A stretch of 64,000 nucleotides of DNA from Planctomycetota bacterium (GCA_020638855.1 JACKHT010000004.1:124001-188000), one strand, 5' to 3'. Positions 1-9,650 are shown, counted from the stretch's first letter. A program made the numbers and translations. Notes: generated by a model not told the origin, from the letters alone.

Positions 1-593
1 TAGGCGATGAGGTCCGCAATGGTGCAGATCTTCAAGCCATGCTTGCTGGCGAAGACTTCCAGCTCCGGCATGCGCGACATGCTGCCATCGTCGTTCATGA
101 TTTCGCAGATCACGCCCGCCTCGCGCGAACCGGCCAAACGGGCCAGATCGACGATGCCTTCGGTTTGGCCACCGCGCACCAGGACCCCGCCATCTTTGGC
201 GCGTAGCGGGAAAATGTGGCCCGGTCGAGCCAAGTCTCCGGGCTGGCTATCGGGATCGACCGCCACCTGGATCGTGCGTGCGCGATCGGCCGCGCTGATC
301 CCCGTGGTGACTCCCGTGGCCGCTTCGATGGACACCGTAAAAGCGGTGTGAAAGCTCGAAGTGTTCTCGCGAGTCTGGGGCTCGAGCCTCAACCGGTCGC
401 ACAGGCTGCCGGACATCGGCAGGCAGATCAGCCCACGGCCCTCCCGAGCCATGAAATTGACGGCTTCCGGGGTGATGTGCTCGGCCAGCATGGCCAAGTC
501 CCCCTCATTCTCCCGGCTCGGGTCGTCGACCAGGATGATCATCTTGCCCTGGCGCAGGTCCTCAATGGCTTCGGGGATAGTAGAAATGGCCAT
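1..593 (-). CDS. ribB: 3,4-dihydroxy-2-butanone 4-phosphate synthase (RibB or RibBA), 3' end outside window
   Basis: Converts ribulose 5-phosphate to 3,4-dihydroxy-2-butanone 4-phosphate in riboflavin synthesis, in the cytoplasm. Reading the minus strand from the ATG at 593 gives about 197 residues. Near the N-terminus is the acidic metal/substrate loop DDPSRENEGDL; further on come the family signatures GHIFPLRAKDGGVL, TEGIVDLARLAG and EIMNDDGSMSRMPEL. The frame stays open to base 1, just after HGLKICTIADLIA, which is the normal end of the RibB domain. Whether a GTP cyclohydrolase II domain follows (RibBA) cannot be seen. It is divergent from the lipoprotein gene at 650. Identification is firm. 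Confidence 0.93.
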   Translation of the reverse strand, partial: MAISTIPEAIEDLRQGKMIILVDDPSRENEGDLAMLAEHITPEAVNFMAREGRGLICLPMSGSLCDRLRLEPQTRENTSSFHTAFTVSIEAATGVTTGISAADRARTIQVAVDPDSQPGDLARPGHIFPLRAKDGGVLVRGGQTEGIVDLARLAGSREAGVICEIMNDDGSMSRMPELEVFASKHGLKICTIADLIA

Positions 594-649
594 GATGCCG
601 GTAGGTTCGGGGGTTTGGGTGGGCAGGCAACAACCCACATAATAGGCCA

Positions 650-2830
650 ATGCGACATGCGACACCTCCGACAAGCCTCGGCCTTTTTGCGCTTCTTTGT
701 TTGGTTGGCCCTGGGTGCGCACCGCTTGCCCCCTGGACCCCCCCCGACCGCCCAACCGATCGCCCCCAGGTTCGGCCACAGTCCATCCAACCCAACACCT
801 CAACCAGCCCTGCGCAACCCCTGGACCCCATGCGCGAGGCGTTTGCTTCGATTGCTCGGCTGGAAGCTGGCCGCCACACCGGGGGCGGTTACCTGCAGAC
901 CCTGGTTCGCCATAGCGACCCGGCGGTGCGCGAGCGCGCCGCACGGGCACTCGGGCGAATGCCCATCGATGTGTACGGCCGCAACGTAACGGGGCCTTTG
1001 GAAGTGGCGCTCAAGGATCCGTCCGGGCGTGTGCGTCGGGTAGCAGCCTTTGCTCTGGGCCAGCGGAACGACGCCTCCGCGGTCGAAGCCTTGATCGCGG
1101 CTGCAGGGGATGAAGACCCCGACGTACGCGGGCAGATTTGGATGGCCCTGGGTCGACTTGGGACTCCGCCCGCGCGCGCAGCCCAGCGGGCTGGTTTGCA
1201 AGACCCCTCGCCAGTCGCCCAGGCCGCTGCAGCCCAAGCGATCTTCTATTGGCCCAAAGACGTCCCGGACGCGGAGTGGAGTGCCGCCGCCAACGAGTTG
1301 TTGGAGGTGGTGCAGAATGCCTCCCCTACGGCCCGCTGGCATGCTCTGTTTGCCTGGGCGCGTCGGACCGAGCTGCGCGGGGACTTGCGCGGATTCCAGG
1401 CGGCCTTGGCCCGCGAAGACGCCGGCGAAGAGGAACGCCTGTTCGCCACCATGGGGCTCGCCCGGGCAGCTTTGGCAGAATCGACCGCTGACGGCGTAGA
1501 TCCCAATCCGGCAGGCGAACCGGATCCCATGCGAGTGGCCTTGGAGCGCTGCGCCATGGACGAGGACTATCGGGTGGTGGTGGAAGCCCTGCGCGGGCTT
1601 CAGGGTGCCGAGATCGACGGCAAGCGCGTTTTCCGGGGACGGCCTGCCACGCTGAGCACTCCCCTGGCACAAACCCTCATGGCGCACCCTTCTGCCCACG
1701 TGCGAGCGGCTGCCGTCATGGCCCTGGGCGATGACTATGCGGGGCCTGAGCCCGGGCAGTTGTTGGCGCGCGATCCCTCTTCCATGGTCCGCCGGGCGGC
1801 GTTTGAAGCCCACATTCGGCGGCACCCAGCCGATGCCGTCGCTCGAGTTCGCGAATGGGGTCGCTCACGCGACTACCGTCAACGCCGCACGGCTGTTCTC
1901 TCGGCCCGCTGGCTCGATTCGGACGAAGGCCGCGGAATCGTGTATGGGCTTACCCAGGACAAGCACCCGCAAGTTGCCGAAGAAGCCATCGACCAACTAC
2001 AATTTTACCCCGGCGAAGAAACCCGCACACGCCTCTATCGTTTCTGTGGGGACGAGGACAACGGCCGTTCGCTGGCAGCGATCTCCGCCCTGGGCGCCTT
2101 GCCGCTGACCTCCAAGGACCTACCCGCCCTGATCGAAGCGTATGAAGCGGCGCACGGGGACGGCAGCGTCGAAGTATGCTTCGGAGCGATCCGCGCGGCC
2201 GCCAAAATCGAAGACGACTCGGTAGTCGAATTCTTGAAGGCCGGTCTGTTGCACGAAGACCCGTACGTAGAGCAAGTAGCTCGCGAAGCACTCACGGCCC
2301 GGGGCATCGCCATCGACCCGGACCAAGGGGACCAACCCCGCGCCGATGACCGCCTGGAACCCGCGCCCGTATGGCCCGGTGATCTGCCCAATCCCCGAGT
2401 GGCCATCGAAACGAGTCGGGGAACGATGGTGTTCGAACTCTATCCCTCGGTGGCCCCAACCCACGTCCACAACTTCCTGACCCAGGCGGCCCGTGGCTAC
2501 TACGATGGTTTGACTTGGCATCGCGTGGTTTCCGACTTTGTGATCCAAGGTGGTTGCTATCGGGGCGACGGCAACGGGGGTGGCACATGGCGTGGATACT
2601 CCGATTCGCTCAACGAAGAATTCAACGAGTTGAGTTATGGGGAAGGCGCGTTGGGAACACCCCGCAACGAGGACCCCAACTCGGGGGGTAGCCAGCTGTT
2701 TGTCACCCATCGACCCACACCCCATTTGGACTTCCGCTACACCCTCTTCGGGAACTTGGTGAGCGGGAAGGAGCCCTTGCACGCGATCGAGGAAGGAGAC
2801 CGCATCCTTTCGATCCGCAGGCTCCCCTGA
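650..2830 (+). CDS. Lipoprotein with HEAT repeats fused to a cyclophilin-type peptidyl-prolyl isomerase
   Basis: A 726-residue exported protein. The N-terminus is hydrophobic (GLFALLCLVGPGC) with a possible but imperfect lipobox at Cys23. Residues about 70-560 consist of HEAT-like helical repeats, each with a patch such as DPSGRVRRVAAFALG or HPSAHVRAAAVMALG. Residues about 582-726 are a cyclophilin domain, with TWHRVVSDFVIQGG and GSQLFVTHRPTPHLD matching the active-site segments of the family, including the catalytic Arg. It probably isomerises prolyl bonds of envelope proteins held by the HEAT solenoid; that role is inference. The domain calls are strong. The gene stands alone, with 56 bases between its start and the ribB start. 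Confidence 0.85.
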   Translation: MRHATPPTSLGLFALLCLVGPGCAPLAPWTPPDRPTDRPQVRPQSIQPNTSTSPAQPLDPMREAFASIARLEAGRHTGGGYLQTLVRHSDPAVRERAARALGRMPIDVYGRNVTGPLEVALKDPSGRVRRVAAFALGQRNDASAVEALIAAAGDEDPDVRGQIWMALGRLGTPPARAAQRAGLQDPSPVAQAAAAQAIFYWPKDVPDAEWSAAANELLEVVQNASPTARWHALFAWARRTELRGDLRGFQAALAREDAGEEERLFATMGLARAALAESTADGVDPNPAGEPDPMRVALERCAMDEDYRVVVEALRGLQGAEIDGKRVFRGRPATLSTPLAQTLMAHPSAHVRAAAVMALGDDYAGPEPGQLLARDPSSMVRRAAFEAHIRRHPADAVARVREWGRSRDYRQRRTAVLSARWLDSDEGRGIVYGLTQDKHPQVAEEAIDQLQFYPGEETRTRLYRFCGDEDNGRSLAAISALGALPLTSKDLPALIEAYEAAHGDGSVEVCFGAIRAAAKIEDDSVVEFLKAGLLHEDPYVEQVAREALTARGIAIDPDQGDQPRADDRLEPAPVWPGDLPNPRVAIETSRGTMVFELYPSVAPTHVHNFLTQAARGYYDGLTWHRVVSDFVIQGGCYRGDGNGGGTWRGYSDSLNEEFNELSYGEGALGTPRNEDPNSGGSQLFVTHRPTPHLDFRYTLFGNLVSGKEPLHAIEEGDRILSIRRLP

Positions 2831-2973
2831 CCTGTCGCGAAAGGAGGCATCCCTGGCAGCCTGGGCCCTGGATTCGAAGTTGCATTTCAGAGGCCCGGCC
2901 AGGGACGGCGATAGGGAAGGATCCCCTAGGAAGTCCCTTTTACGGCTTCCGCTATCCCCTCCGGATTCGGCCC

Positions 2974-4143
2974 ATGCAACGATTTCTGATCCCGTCCGCT
3001 GTCGCACTCGTCCTAGGCAGCATGGGCGTCACCCGCGTCCGGTCCCTCGAACAGAACCTCGACCAATTGGAGCAAGCGCGGGCGCAGGTGCCTGCCCGCC
3101 TGATGCAAATTCAGGGAGAGTTGGAGGCTAGCCGCGGGCAGTGGCTGGAGGCGGTCGCGCACCTCCAAGAGCAAGTGGTCGACTTGCGCCGGGCCAAACA
3201 AGAGCAAGAGGGCGTGTTGGCCGGCCAACTGCAGGAGGCCACTGCCTCGCTCGAACAAGAGCGCGGCCGGATCCTCGAATTGGAGCGGACCCTGGTCGAC
3301 AAGCAGTACGACCATCGGCTCCAACAGGTTTCCGAACAGTTTCTGGGCCTCTCGAAGTCGGTGCACTCGGCCCTAGAGCTGGCGGAAACCACCCGGGAAG
3401 ACCTAGGCCGCATCACCCAGACCACCGACCCGGAAGAGGCCGAGGTTCACCATCGCTGGCGTCGCATCGTGGGGCCCACCGTGCAGCTGGCCGGAGAAAC
3501 CACCGTGGGTAGCGGGGTCGTGCTCCAGTCGACCCCCTTGGCGGAAGGCGAGGGCTACCAAACCCTCCTCGTAACCGCTTGGCACGTGGTCCGCGACATC
3601 CTGGCCGACAAGCTGGACCCTTTGGACCAAAGCGTCCCGGTGACCATCTACTTGGAAGGCGGGGGGACCCAAACCCGCACCGCGCACCTGATCGGCAACA
3701 ACGCGCTGATCGACGCTGCGCTGCTAGAGCTCGACGGTACGGAACCGGTGGCCAACGGCGCCACCCTCGCTTCGCGTAGCTACCTCGCAAGCCGTTGCAT
3801 CTTCCACACCATCTATGCGGTGGGCTGCCCCCTGGGCAACGATCCCATCCCGACCCGTGGAGAGATCTCGGACCTGGATCACTTCATCGAGGGCAGCAGC
3901 TACTGGATGATCAGCGCTCCGACCTACATCGGCAACTCGGGTGGCGGCATCTACGACGGCGCCACCAACCACTTGATGGGCTTGTTCTCGAAGATCTACA
4001 CCCACGGCAACATCCGCCCGACCATCGTGCCCCACATGGGGTTGGTATCCCCCTTGGCGCTCACGTACCAATGGCTCGAAGACGAGGGGATCGCCAAGGT
4101 CGTGGACCACGGTGACACCGCCACGATTGAGCTGATCCACTAG
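2974..4143 (+). CDS. Membrane-anchored coiled-coil trypsin-like serine protease
   Basis: A 389-residue protein. A short N-terminal hydrophobic segment (FLIPSAVALVLGSMG) acts as signal or anchor. Residues about 25-150 are a Gln/Glu/Leu-rich coiled coil. The rest is a chymotrypsin-fold protease domain with all three catalytic residues: His in TAWHVV (about 204), Asp in LIDAALLEL (about 246) and Ser in IGNSGGGIYDG (about 323). No PDZ domain is seen, so it is not a standard DegP. Acting on envelope proteins in the periplasm is inferred. Substrate unknown. It is convergent with purH, 33 bases away. Confidence 0.8.
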   Translation: MQRFLIPSAVALVLGSMGVTRVRSLEQNLDQLEQARAQVPARLMQIQGELEASRGQWLEAVAHLQEQVVDLRRAKQEQEGVLAGQLQEATASLEQERGRILELERTLVDKQYDHRLQQVSEQFLGLSKSVHSALELAETTREDLGRITQTTDPEEAEVHHRWRRIVGPTVQLAGETTVGSGVVLQSTPLAEGEGYQTLLVTAWHVVRDILADKLDPLDQSVPVTIYLEGGGTQTRTAHLIGNNALIDAALLELDGTEPVANGATLASRSYLASRCIFHTIYAVGCPLGNDPIPTRGEISDLDHFIEGSSYWMISAPTYIGNSGGGIYDGATNHLMGLFSKIYTHGNIRPTIVPHMGLVSPLALTYQWLEDEGIAKVVDHGDTATIELIH

Positions 4144-4176
4144 TCGGAGGGCCCGCGGGCCCGCCGCAGGGAACGC

Positions 4177-5760
4177 CTAGTGGCGGAAGTGCCGTATTCC
4201 CGTAAAGACCATCGGCACTTGCTTTGCATCGCACGCGGCGATGACTTCCGCATCGCGCATCGAACCTCCCGGCTCGACGATCGCGGCAATCCCGTTCTCG
4301 ATGGCAAGTTCGACCCCATCGGGGAACGGAAAGAACGCATCCGAAGCCAAGACCGAGCCCCCGGCGCGTTCGCCAGCTTTGAGCACCGCCATGCGCACGC
4401 TGTCGACTCGGCTCATCTGGCCAGCACCTACGCCGTAGACCGTGCGCTGGCCGGTCAGCACGATCGCGTTGGACTTGACGTGCTTGGCGATTCGCTGGGC
4501 GAAGGCGAGCTCTTCGAGTTGGGCCGCATCGGGGCTCGTTTGGGTCACCACCCGCATCTGTGCGGGCTCTTCCGCGTCGAGGTCCCGGTCTTGCAGCAAG
4601 AGTCCTCCGGTCAACTTCTTGACCTCCCAATCGCCTGCCTGACGAACGCTCGGATCGAACGAGCCACAGGCCAGGAGGCGCACGTTCTTGCCCCACTTGG
4701 GGCCGGTGGTGAGCAACTCCAAGGCGTCGGAGTCGAAACTCGGCGCGATGATGGCCTCGACAAAGCGCTGGCCTTCGACCAAGAACCGCGCCACGGCTAG
4801 ATCCACCGATCGGTTCATGGCCAAAACCGAACCAAAGGCCGACACCGGATCGCCCGACCAGGCGCGCTCGATGGCCTCGGCCAGGTTGGCGCCGATCGCC
4901 GCCCCGCAAGGATTCGTGTGTTTGATGACACAGCAGAAGGGCTCGGCGAACTCCTTGGCGAGGGCCAAAGCCGCGTCCAAGTCCACCAAGTTGTTGTAGG
5001 AGAGCGCCTTGCCTCCCAGCACTTCCGCGTTGCCCACGCTCGGCTCGCCACTGTCGACGGTGCGGTAGAACGCGGCCCGCTGATGGGGGTTTTCGCCGTA
5101 GCGCAACTCTTGAACCAGCGCGCCCTCCAGTTGGAACAGCGGCGGGAACGGCTGGTTGCCCACGTGCGCATGGCCCGTGAGGTAGCGCTCGATGTGGGCG
5201 TCGTACTGGGCGGTACGGGCGAAGGCTTTGAGGGCCAAATGCTCGCGCGTGTCTTGGCTCAGGGCTCCATCGTGGGTGCGCATCTCCGCCAAAACCTTTT
5301 CGTAGTCCGCCACGTCGGTCACGATCCCAACCGAAGCATGGTTCTTAGCGGCCGATCGCACCATAGAGGGACCGCCGATGTCGATTTGCTCGATCGCTTC
5401 GGCGCGGGTGACCCCGGGCTTCGCGACCGTAGCTTCGAATGGATAGAGGTTGACCACCACCAGGTCGATCGGCGCGATGCCGTGCTGCTCCATGGCTTGC
5501 TGGTGACTCTCCAAGTCGCGGCGCGCGAGGATGCCCCCGTGGATCATGGGATGCAGCGTCTTGACGCGGCCATCCATCATTTCGGGGAAGCCGGTGTGCT
5601 CCGACACTTCGGTCACTTCGACTCCGGCTTCCAGCAGGGTCTTGTACGTGCCGCCGGTCGACAAGAGCTGCACGTTCATCTCGCGTAGCCCTTGGGCGAA
5701 CGGCACGAGACCGGTCTTGTCAGAAACACTCAGGAGGGCACGGCGCACACGGATCTGCAT
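4177..5760 (-). CDS. purH: Bifunctional phosphoribosylaminoimidazolecarboxamide formyltransferase / IMP cyclohydrolase
   Basis: Catalyses the last two steps of IMP synthesis. 527 residues, the usual length. The N-terminal MGS-like cyclohydrolase domain shows LLSVSDKTGL, LSTGGTYKTL and DGRVKTLHPMIHGGILA. The formyltransferase domain shows LRYGENPHQ and the catalytic Lys-His pair in IKHTNPCGAA (about 279). The C-terminal signature is SDAFFPFPDGVELA, and it ends GIRHFRH. The ATG at 5760 is preferred; a TTG ten codons upstream (5790) is an in-frame alternative that would add a Pro-rich stretch atypical for the family. The gene upstream on the same strand (5897-6514) is 136 bases away. Confidence 0.97.
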   Translation of the reverse strand: MQIRVRRALLSVSDKTGLVPFAQGLREMNVQLLSTGGTYKTLLEAGVEVTEVSEHTGFPEMMDGRVKTLHPMIHGGILARRDLESHQQAMEQHGIAPIDLVVVNLYPFEATVAKPGVTRAEAIEQIDIGGPSMVRSAAKNHASVGIVTDVADYEKVLAEMRTHDGALSQDTREHLALKAFARTAQYDAHIERYLTGHAHVGNQPFPPLFQLEGALVQELRYGENPHQRAAFYRTVDSGEPSVGNAEVLGGKALSYNNLVDLDAALALAKEFAEPFCCVIKHTNPCGAAIGANLAEAIERAWSGDPVSAFGSVLAMNRSVDLAVARFLVEGQRFVEAIIAPSFDSDALELLTTGPKWGKNVRLLACGSFDPSVRQAGDWEVKKLTGGLLLQDRDLDAEEPAQMRVVTQTSPDAAQLEELAFAQRIAKHVKSNAIVLTGQRTVYGVGAGQMSRVDSVRMAVLKAGERAGGSVLASDAFFPFPDGVELAIENGIAAIVEPGGSMRDAEVIAACDAKQVPMVFTGIRHFRH

Positions 5761-5896
5761 GGTTTTTGCTTCTGGGGGGTTTGGGGGCAAACATGATAAG
5801 GCCCCGATTGGGTCGATGACAGGATCCCGAGCGAGTCCTGGCGGGGACGGCCTCCAAGGTCCCTACCGGGGGCCCTGGATCGCGATCCGATGGCCA

Positions 5897-6514
5897 TCAG
5901 GAATCGAGTTGGGCGGCCCCAGGAGCGGTCAGCGCGTAGCGGCGCTCGCTGCGGTCGTGGACGTAGCCCGCCTGGAGCAAGGGAACGAGCAAGCGGCGGG
6001 CCCGGCGCTCCCCCATGCGCAGTTGGCTGGCGATTTGCTTGAGCGACATGGGCTCCGCGCCCCGCAAGAGGGTCAACAGGGCCCGTTCCTTGGGACCCAA
6101 TTGGATGCGTGCCGGTTGGGCGATGGCACGCGCAGCGGAGCGACTCGCGGGGCGGTTGCTGGAGCCTTCGCGTAGGTAGACGGTGTTTTTGCCGCTACGA
6201 CTCAGCACGTGGGCGATGGCATCCTGGAGCGGAGCGACTTCCATGCGCAGGATCGACTTTCCACCTCGGACTTGGGTCCGCACGGTGATGTGGGGAACCG
6301 GCTCGATCCAGTGCAAGGCCTCTTGCAACTCCGCGAGGACCTTCTCGACGTGGTGGACGCCGACCACAGCCCCATCGTCATTCACGCCGACCCACAGCAC
6401 CCCACCCACACCGTTGGCAAACGCGCACAGCGTGCGAGCCGTGCGTTCGGGTCGGGGAAGCCGCACCTTCCATTCGGATTGGGGGCCTTCGGGTTCGATC
6501 GGCAACAGGGACAT
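5897..6514 (-). CDS. AlbA_2-type (Schlafen AAA_4) domain protein with C-terminal winged helix
   Basis: About 205 residues from the ATG at 6514; an in-frame ATG at 6574 would add 20 residues without obvious domain content. Residues about 10-120 resemble the AlbA_2 putative DNA-binding domain: they start with E-WKVRLPRPERTARTLCAF, followed by ANGVGGVLWVGVNDDGAVVGV and, later, VYLREGSSN. After a basic linker, residues about 140-200 form a winged helix (LKQIASQLRMGERRARRLL, then a wing with YALTAPG). These proteins are usually transcription regulators or nucleic-acid binders. The target is unknown. It lies upstream of purH on the same strand; a regulatory link is only possible. Confidence 0.65.
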   Translation of the reverse strand: MSLLPIEPEGPQSEWKVRLPRPERTARTLCAFANGVGGVLWVGVNDDGAVVGVHHVEKVLAELQEALHWIEPVPHITVRTQVRGGKSILRMEVAPLQDAIAHVLSRSGKNTVYLREGSSNRPASRSAARAIAQPARIQLGPKERALLTLLRGAEPMSLKQIASQLRMGERRARRLLVPLLQAGYVHDRSERRYALTAPGAAQLDS

Positions 6515-6650
6515 GGCGCAGGGTGGCGTAGCGGGCCACGTTCCAGCATGATAGCGGCTCTTGAGGCGATCCAACCCAGGCGCCGGTTCCCCGGCGTCTT
6601 TGGCCCGTTTCGATCGCTCCCCATCCCACTAGCGCATAGTTCTTCCTGGC

Positions 6651-7016
6651 GTGGACTTCAAAAGCCAACCAACCCGCACGTTCCTGATCGTCTTCGTTTG
6701 CTTGGCGCTTCCGGTCATGCTGCTTTGGCGCTTCCTGCTGCCGGGCAGTCGCTTGTTCGCCTGGTTGGTCGGTGCCAACGCGTCGGCCTTCGCCATTTGG
6801 GCCTTGGACAAGCACCAGGCCCGCAAAGGCGGGTGGCGCGTTCCCGAACGGGCGTTGCACACCATGGCCGTCCTTGGGGCGGCCCCCGCGAGCTTGGCGG
6901 CCATGTCGATCCTGCGCCACAAGACGCAGAAACGCTTCTTCACGACCTTCTACAGCATCCTGTTGGTGCTGCAGCTCGCGATCGGCCTATTCCTCTTGTT
7001 TCCCCCCGCTCGCTGA
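6651..7016 (+). CDS. DUF1294 family small membrane protein
   Basis: 121 residues from a GTG codon at 6651. It has three or four hydrophobic helices (FLIVFVCLALPVMLLW, LFAWLVGANASAFAIW, ILLVLQLAIGLFLLF). Between them is the DUF1294 signature: AIWALDKHQARKGGWRVPE, then LHTMAVLGAAPASLAAM and RHKTQKRFFTTFY. Family members sit in the inner membrane and some are fused to cold-shock domains. Their function is not known. The 3' end overlaps the convergent gene at 6987-9245 by 30 bases. Confidence 0.75.
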   Translation: MDFKSQPTRTFLIVFVCLALPVMLLWRFLLPGSRLFAWLVGANASAFAIWALDKHQARKGGWRVPERALHTMAVLGAAPASLAAMSILRHKTQKRFFTTFYSILLVLQLAIGLFLLFPPAR

Positions 7017-9245
7017 AGCGGCGGGCTTGAGCCCAAGGTTGGCTTGCAACGCTTCGACGCGGGTCACGGGTGCCTGACAGGCAAAGTGGGTGCAGACGTA
7101 GGCGGCAGGTGCTCCATCCACGGTCGTCAGATCCGCCGCAAAGGGTGCCAAGTCTGCGATCGGGGGATTCTCGCCTAGGGGTCGCAGGAGCCACACGCAG
7201 GAAGGCAGGAACGCCCTATGGATGCAGCGGGTCAAGTCCTTCGTGGCGGGCAGCAGGGGGTCCCCCACAACCACGATTTCCTGGGTCGGACCGATCAAGA
7301 AGTCGAGCCCCATCAAGAATTGGGTGTGTGCGGACGGGTTCGCCAAGACCTGCCCACCTAGGGCATCCACCAGTTCTTGCGCCCGTTCCTCGTAAGCGGT
7401 CCGGCCCGTCAAGCGCGCCAAACGCACCAGGTTGAGGAGCATGACCGAGTTGCCCGAGGGAATGGCCCCGTCGTAGGCCTCTTTGCTTTGGAGCAACAAG
7501 GCTTCGCCGTCGCTCGGGCTGTGCCAAAACCCACCAGCTTCTTGGTCCCAGAAAAATTCGAGCCCCAAGTCGGTGAGCTCCAGTGCGGTCCGCAAGTAGG
7601 TTGGATCTTGGGTTGCCTGATGCAACTCGATCAAGCCCCAGGTCAAGAAGGCATAGTCCTCCAGCAAGCCGGGCAAACCCGCCTGGCCTGCGCGGCTGCG
7701 CTTGAACAAACGGCCTGTTTTCGGGTCCCGTAGTTTCGCAACAGCAAAGCCTGCTGCGCGGCGAGCGGCCAGGATCCAATCTTCGCGCTCCAAGGCACTT
7801 CCCGCTTTGGCCAAAGCAGCGATCATCAAACCGTTCCAGTCGGTCAGGATCTTGTCGTCTTTGAAGGGATGCACACGCGCTTCGCGAGCGGTGAAGAGCT
7901 GCTTGCGAAGGGCTTCCACCCGGGCCATGAACCCGAGAGGATCTCCAGAACCAGCGGCGAGTTGCTCCAAGGGCAAACGGAGGTGCGGGATGTTGAGACC
8001 TGTCCGACGCCCGGTGGCCTCATCCTGAAAGTTCCCCCTCTCGGAGCACCCGTACACGTCTGCGTAGAACTTCGCGTCGGTTTCCCCGAGAACCGCTTCG
8101 AGCTGCTCCAGGCTCCACACGTAGAACCGTCCCTCCACCCCTTCGCTATCGGCATCTTCCGCGCTGTAGAAACCACCCTCGGGGGCGGTCATATCCCGCA
8201 GGACATAGGTCGCGATGCCCTCGATCGTCGCGCTCCACAGGGGCCGGGCCGAAACCTGCCATGCCTCGGTGTAGGCCATCATCTGCAGGGCCTGGTCGTA
8301 AAGCATCTTTTCGAAGTGCGGCACCAACCACTTGTCATCGGTAGAGTAGCGGTGGAACCCAAATCCAACCTGATCCCAGATGCCCCCCAAACGCATGGCT
8401 TCGAGGGTTTTCTCGACCATCGCGAGCGATTTGGCATCGCCGCGCAGCGCGTGCTCGCGCAACAGGAACCGCAAGTTGTGCGGTACGGGAAACTTCGGGG
8501 GTCCGCCAAACCCGCCGCCTTCCGCATCGAAGACCGACCCAAGCGCCAGTCGAGCCTTGCGGAAAGCGCCTGCGTCGAGGGTTCCGGCGCCTTTTGTCGC
8601 CGTTTGACCGCGCACAAAGGCCAGCAGCCGCTCCGAATCCTGAAGCAAGTCCGCCCGGCGCGTGTTCCACATGGTCTGCACTTTGGGGATCAAATCCAGC
8701 ATCCCGGTCCGGCCACCGCGGGCATGCTTGGGGATGTAGGTGCCGGCAAAGAACGGCACCTTCTCCGGAGTCATGAGGACTGTCATCGGCCAGCCCCCCC
8801 CACCAAATGCCTGAGCGAAACTCATGTAAACGTTGTCCACATCGGGTCGCTCTTCGCGATCGACTTTGATGCAAACAAAGGCGGCGTTCATGAGCGCCGC
8901 TACCTCCGAGTCCTCGAAGCTCTCGTGTTCCATCACGTGGCACCAGTGGCACGTGGAGTACCCAATCGACAAGAAGATGGGCCTGTCGAGCGCTTTGGCG
9001 GCCGCGAATGCGGCCTCACCCCAGGGATACCAATCCACTGGATTGCGTGCATGCTGCAGCAGGTAGGGGCTGGACTCGAAGACCAGGCGGTTGTATTCGG
9101 GACCGCCGTCGGCGGGCAGCTGCGCGATTTCTTGGGGGCTGGGGAGGGGCAAGCGCACGACCGGTTCTTGAAAGGCTTGGACCGAAGTGGCAGGGGAGCA
9201 GGCAGCTGCGAAGCCGAGCACCAGGAGCACGATGCGCGAGCGCAT
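6987..9245 (-). CDS. Thioredoxin-fold plus (alpha/alpha)6-barrel protein, YyaL/SSP411 family
   Basis: 752 residues. The N-terminus is a signal peptide (IVLLVLGFAAACS), possibly a lipobox ending at Cys16. Residues about 45-210 are the DUF255 thioredoxin-like domain with SSPYLLQHARNPVDWYPWG and the redox motif STCHWCHVMEHESF. The remainder is an all-helical glycan-epimerase-like barrel with motifs such as HFEKMLYDQALQ and LTDWNGLMIAALAKA. The family is widespread (yyaL in Bacillus, SPATA20 in animals) but the substrate is unsettled. It follows the CxxC thioredoxin-like gene by 3 bases, so the two form an operon and probably a redox pair in the envelope. Confidence 0.9.
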   Translation of the reverse strand: MRSRIVLLVLGFAAACSPATSVQAFQEPVVRLPLPSPQEIAQLPADGGPEYNRLVFESSPYLLQHARNPVDWYPWGEAAFAAAKALDRPIFLSIGYSTCHWCHVMEHESFEDSEVAALMNAAFVCIKVDREERPDVDNVYMSFAQAFGGGGWPMTVLMTPEKVPFFAGTYIPKHARGGRTGMLDLIPKVQTMWNTRRADLLQDSERLLAFVRGQTATKGAGTLDAGAFRKARLALGSVFDAEGGGFGGPPKFPVPHNLRFLLREHALRGDAKSLAMVEKTLEAMRLGGIWDQVGFGFHRYSTDDKWLVPHFEKMLYDQALQMMAYTEAWQVSARPLWSATIEGIATYVLRDMTAPEGGFYSAEDADSEGVEGRFYVWSLEQLEAVLGETDAKFYADVYGCSERGNFQDEATGRRTGLNIPHLRLPLEQLAAGSGDPLGFMARVEALRKQLFTAREARVHPFKDDKILTDWNGLMIAALAKAGSALEREDWILAARRAAGFAVAKLRDPKTGRLFKRSRAGQAGLPGLLEDYAFLTWGLIELHQATQDPTYLRTALELTDLGLEFFWDQEAGGFWHSPSDGEALLLQSKEAYDGAIPSGNSVMLLNLVRLARLTGRTAYEERAQELVDALGGQVLANPSAHTQFLMGLDFLIGPTQEIVVVGDPLLPATKDLTRCIHRAFLPSCVWLLRPLGENPPIADLAPFAADLTTVDGAPAAYVCTHFACQAPVTRVEALQANLGLKPAASASGGKQEE

Positions 9246-9248
9246 GGA

Positions 9249-9650
9249 TCAAGTTCGGGTGGCGATCAACCGATTCAAGGTCTTGAGCAAGTACGGCGCC
9301 GAGGCCGATCCCGAATACCCTTCCAGAAACTGCCCTTCCGCGTCGGCAAAGATCACGAACGGCAGCATCATCGCGTCGGGTAGTTGACTGGCAAGCCGCA
9401 GGATCGCGTCGTCCTCCCCATCCGCGTCGGCCGCCAGCGCCACAAAGTGGTTCTGCAACAGCTCGGCTACGTCGGGACGTGGCACGATCGCTTCCACCAA
9501 ACTGCGGCATTGGCTGCAGGCCTTGCGACCAAACTCCATGAAGATCAGGCGGCCGGTACGCTTGGCTTCATCGACCGCGCCCTCCAGGGTCTGGAACCAG
9601 TCCAGGGTGCCGTGATCGTCGAAATGGGGGTGGGGTTTCTTGGTGCTCAT
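9249..9650 (-). CDS. Thioredoxin-like protein with CSQC motif
   Basis: 133 residues from the ATG at 9650; a TTG at 9686 is an in-frame alternative. The redox motif lies in FMEFGRKACSQCRSLVE, followed by VALAADADGED and a cis-Pro region MMLPFVIFADAEG, the normal order for a thioredoxin fold. No signal peptide is visible from 9650, so it may be cytoplasmic. It is cotranscribed with the SSP411 gene 3 bases downstream and lies 99 bases after prfB. Confidence 0.75.
   Translation of the reverse strand: MSTKKPHPHFDDHGTLDWFQTLEGAVDEAKRTGRLIFMEFGRKACSQCRSLVEAIVPRPDVAELLQNHFVALAADADGEDDAILRLASQLPDAMMLPFVIFADAEGQFLEGYSGSASAPYLLKTLNRLIATRT

Noticed and set aside
4213..4228. CGGCAC-N5-TTGCA resembling a sigma-54 promoter on the plus strand
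   Set aside because: It lies inside the purH coding sequence, antisense, with no gene downstream in a sensible position, and the first base differs from consensus.
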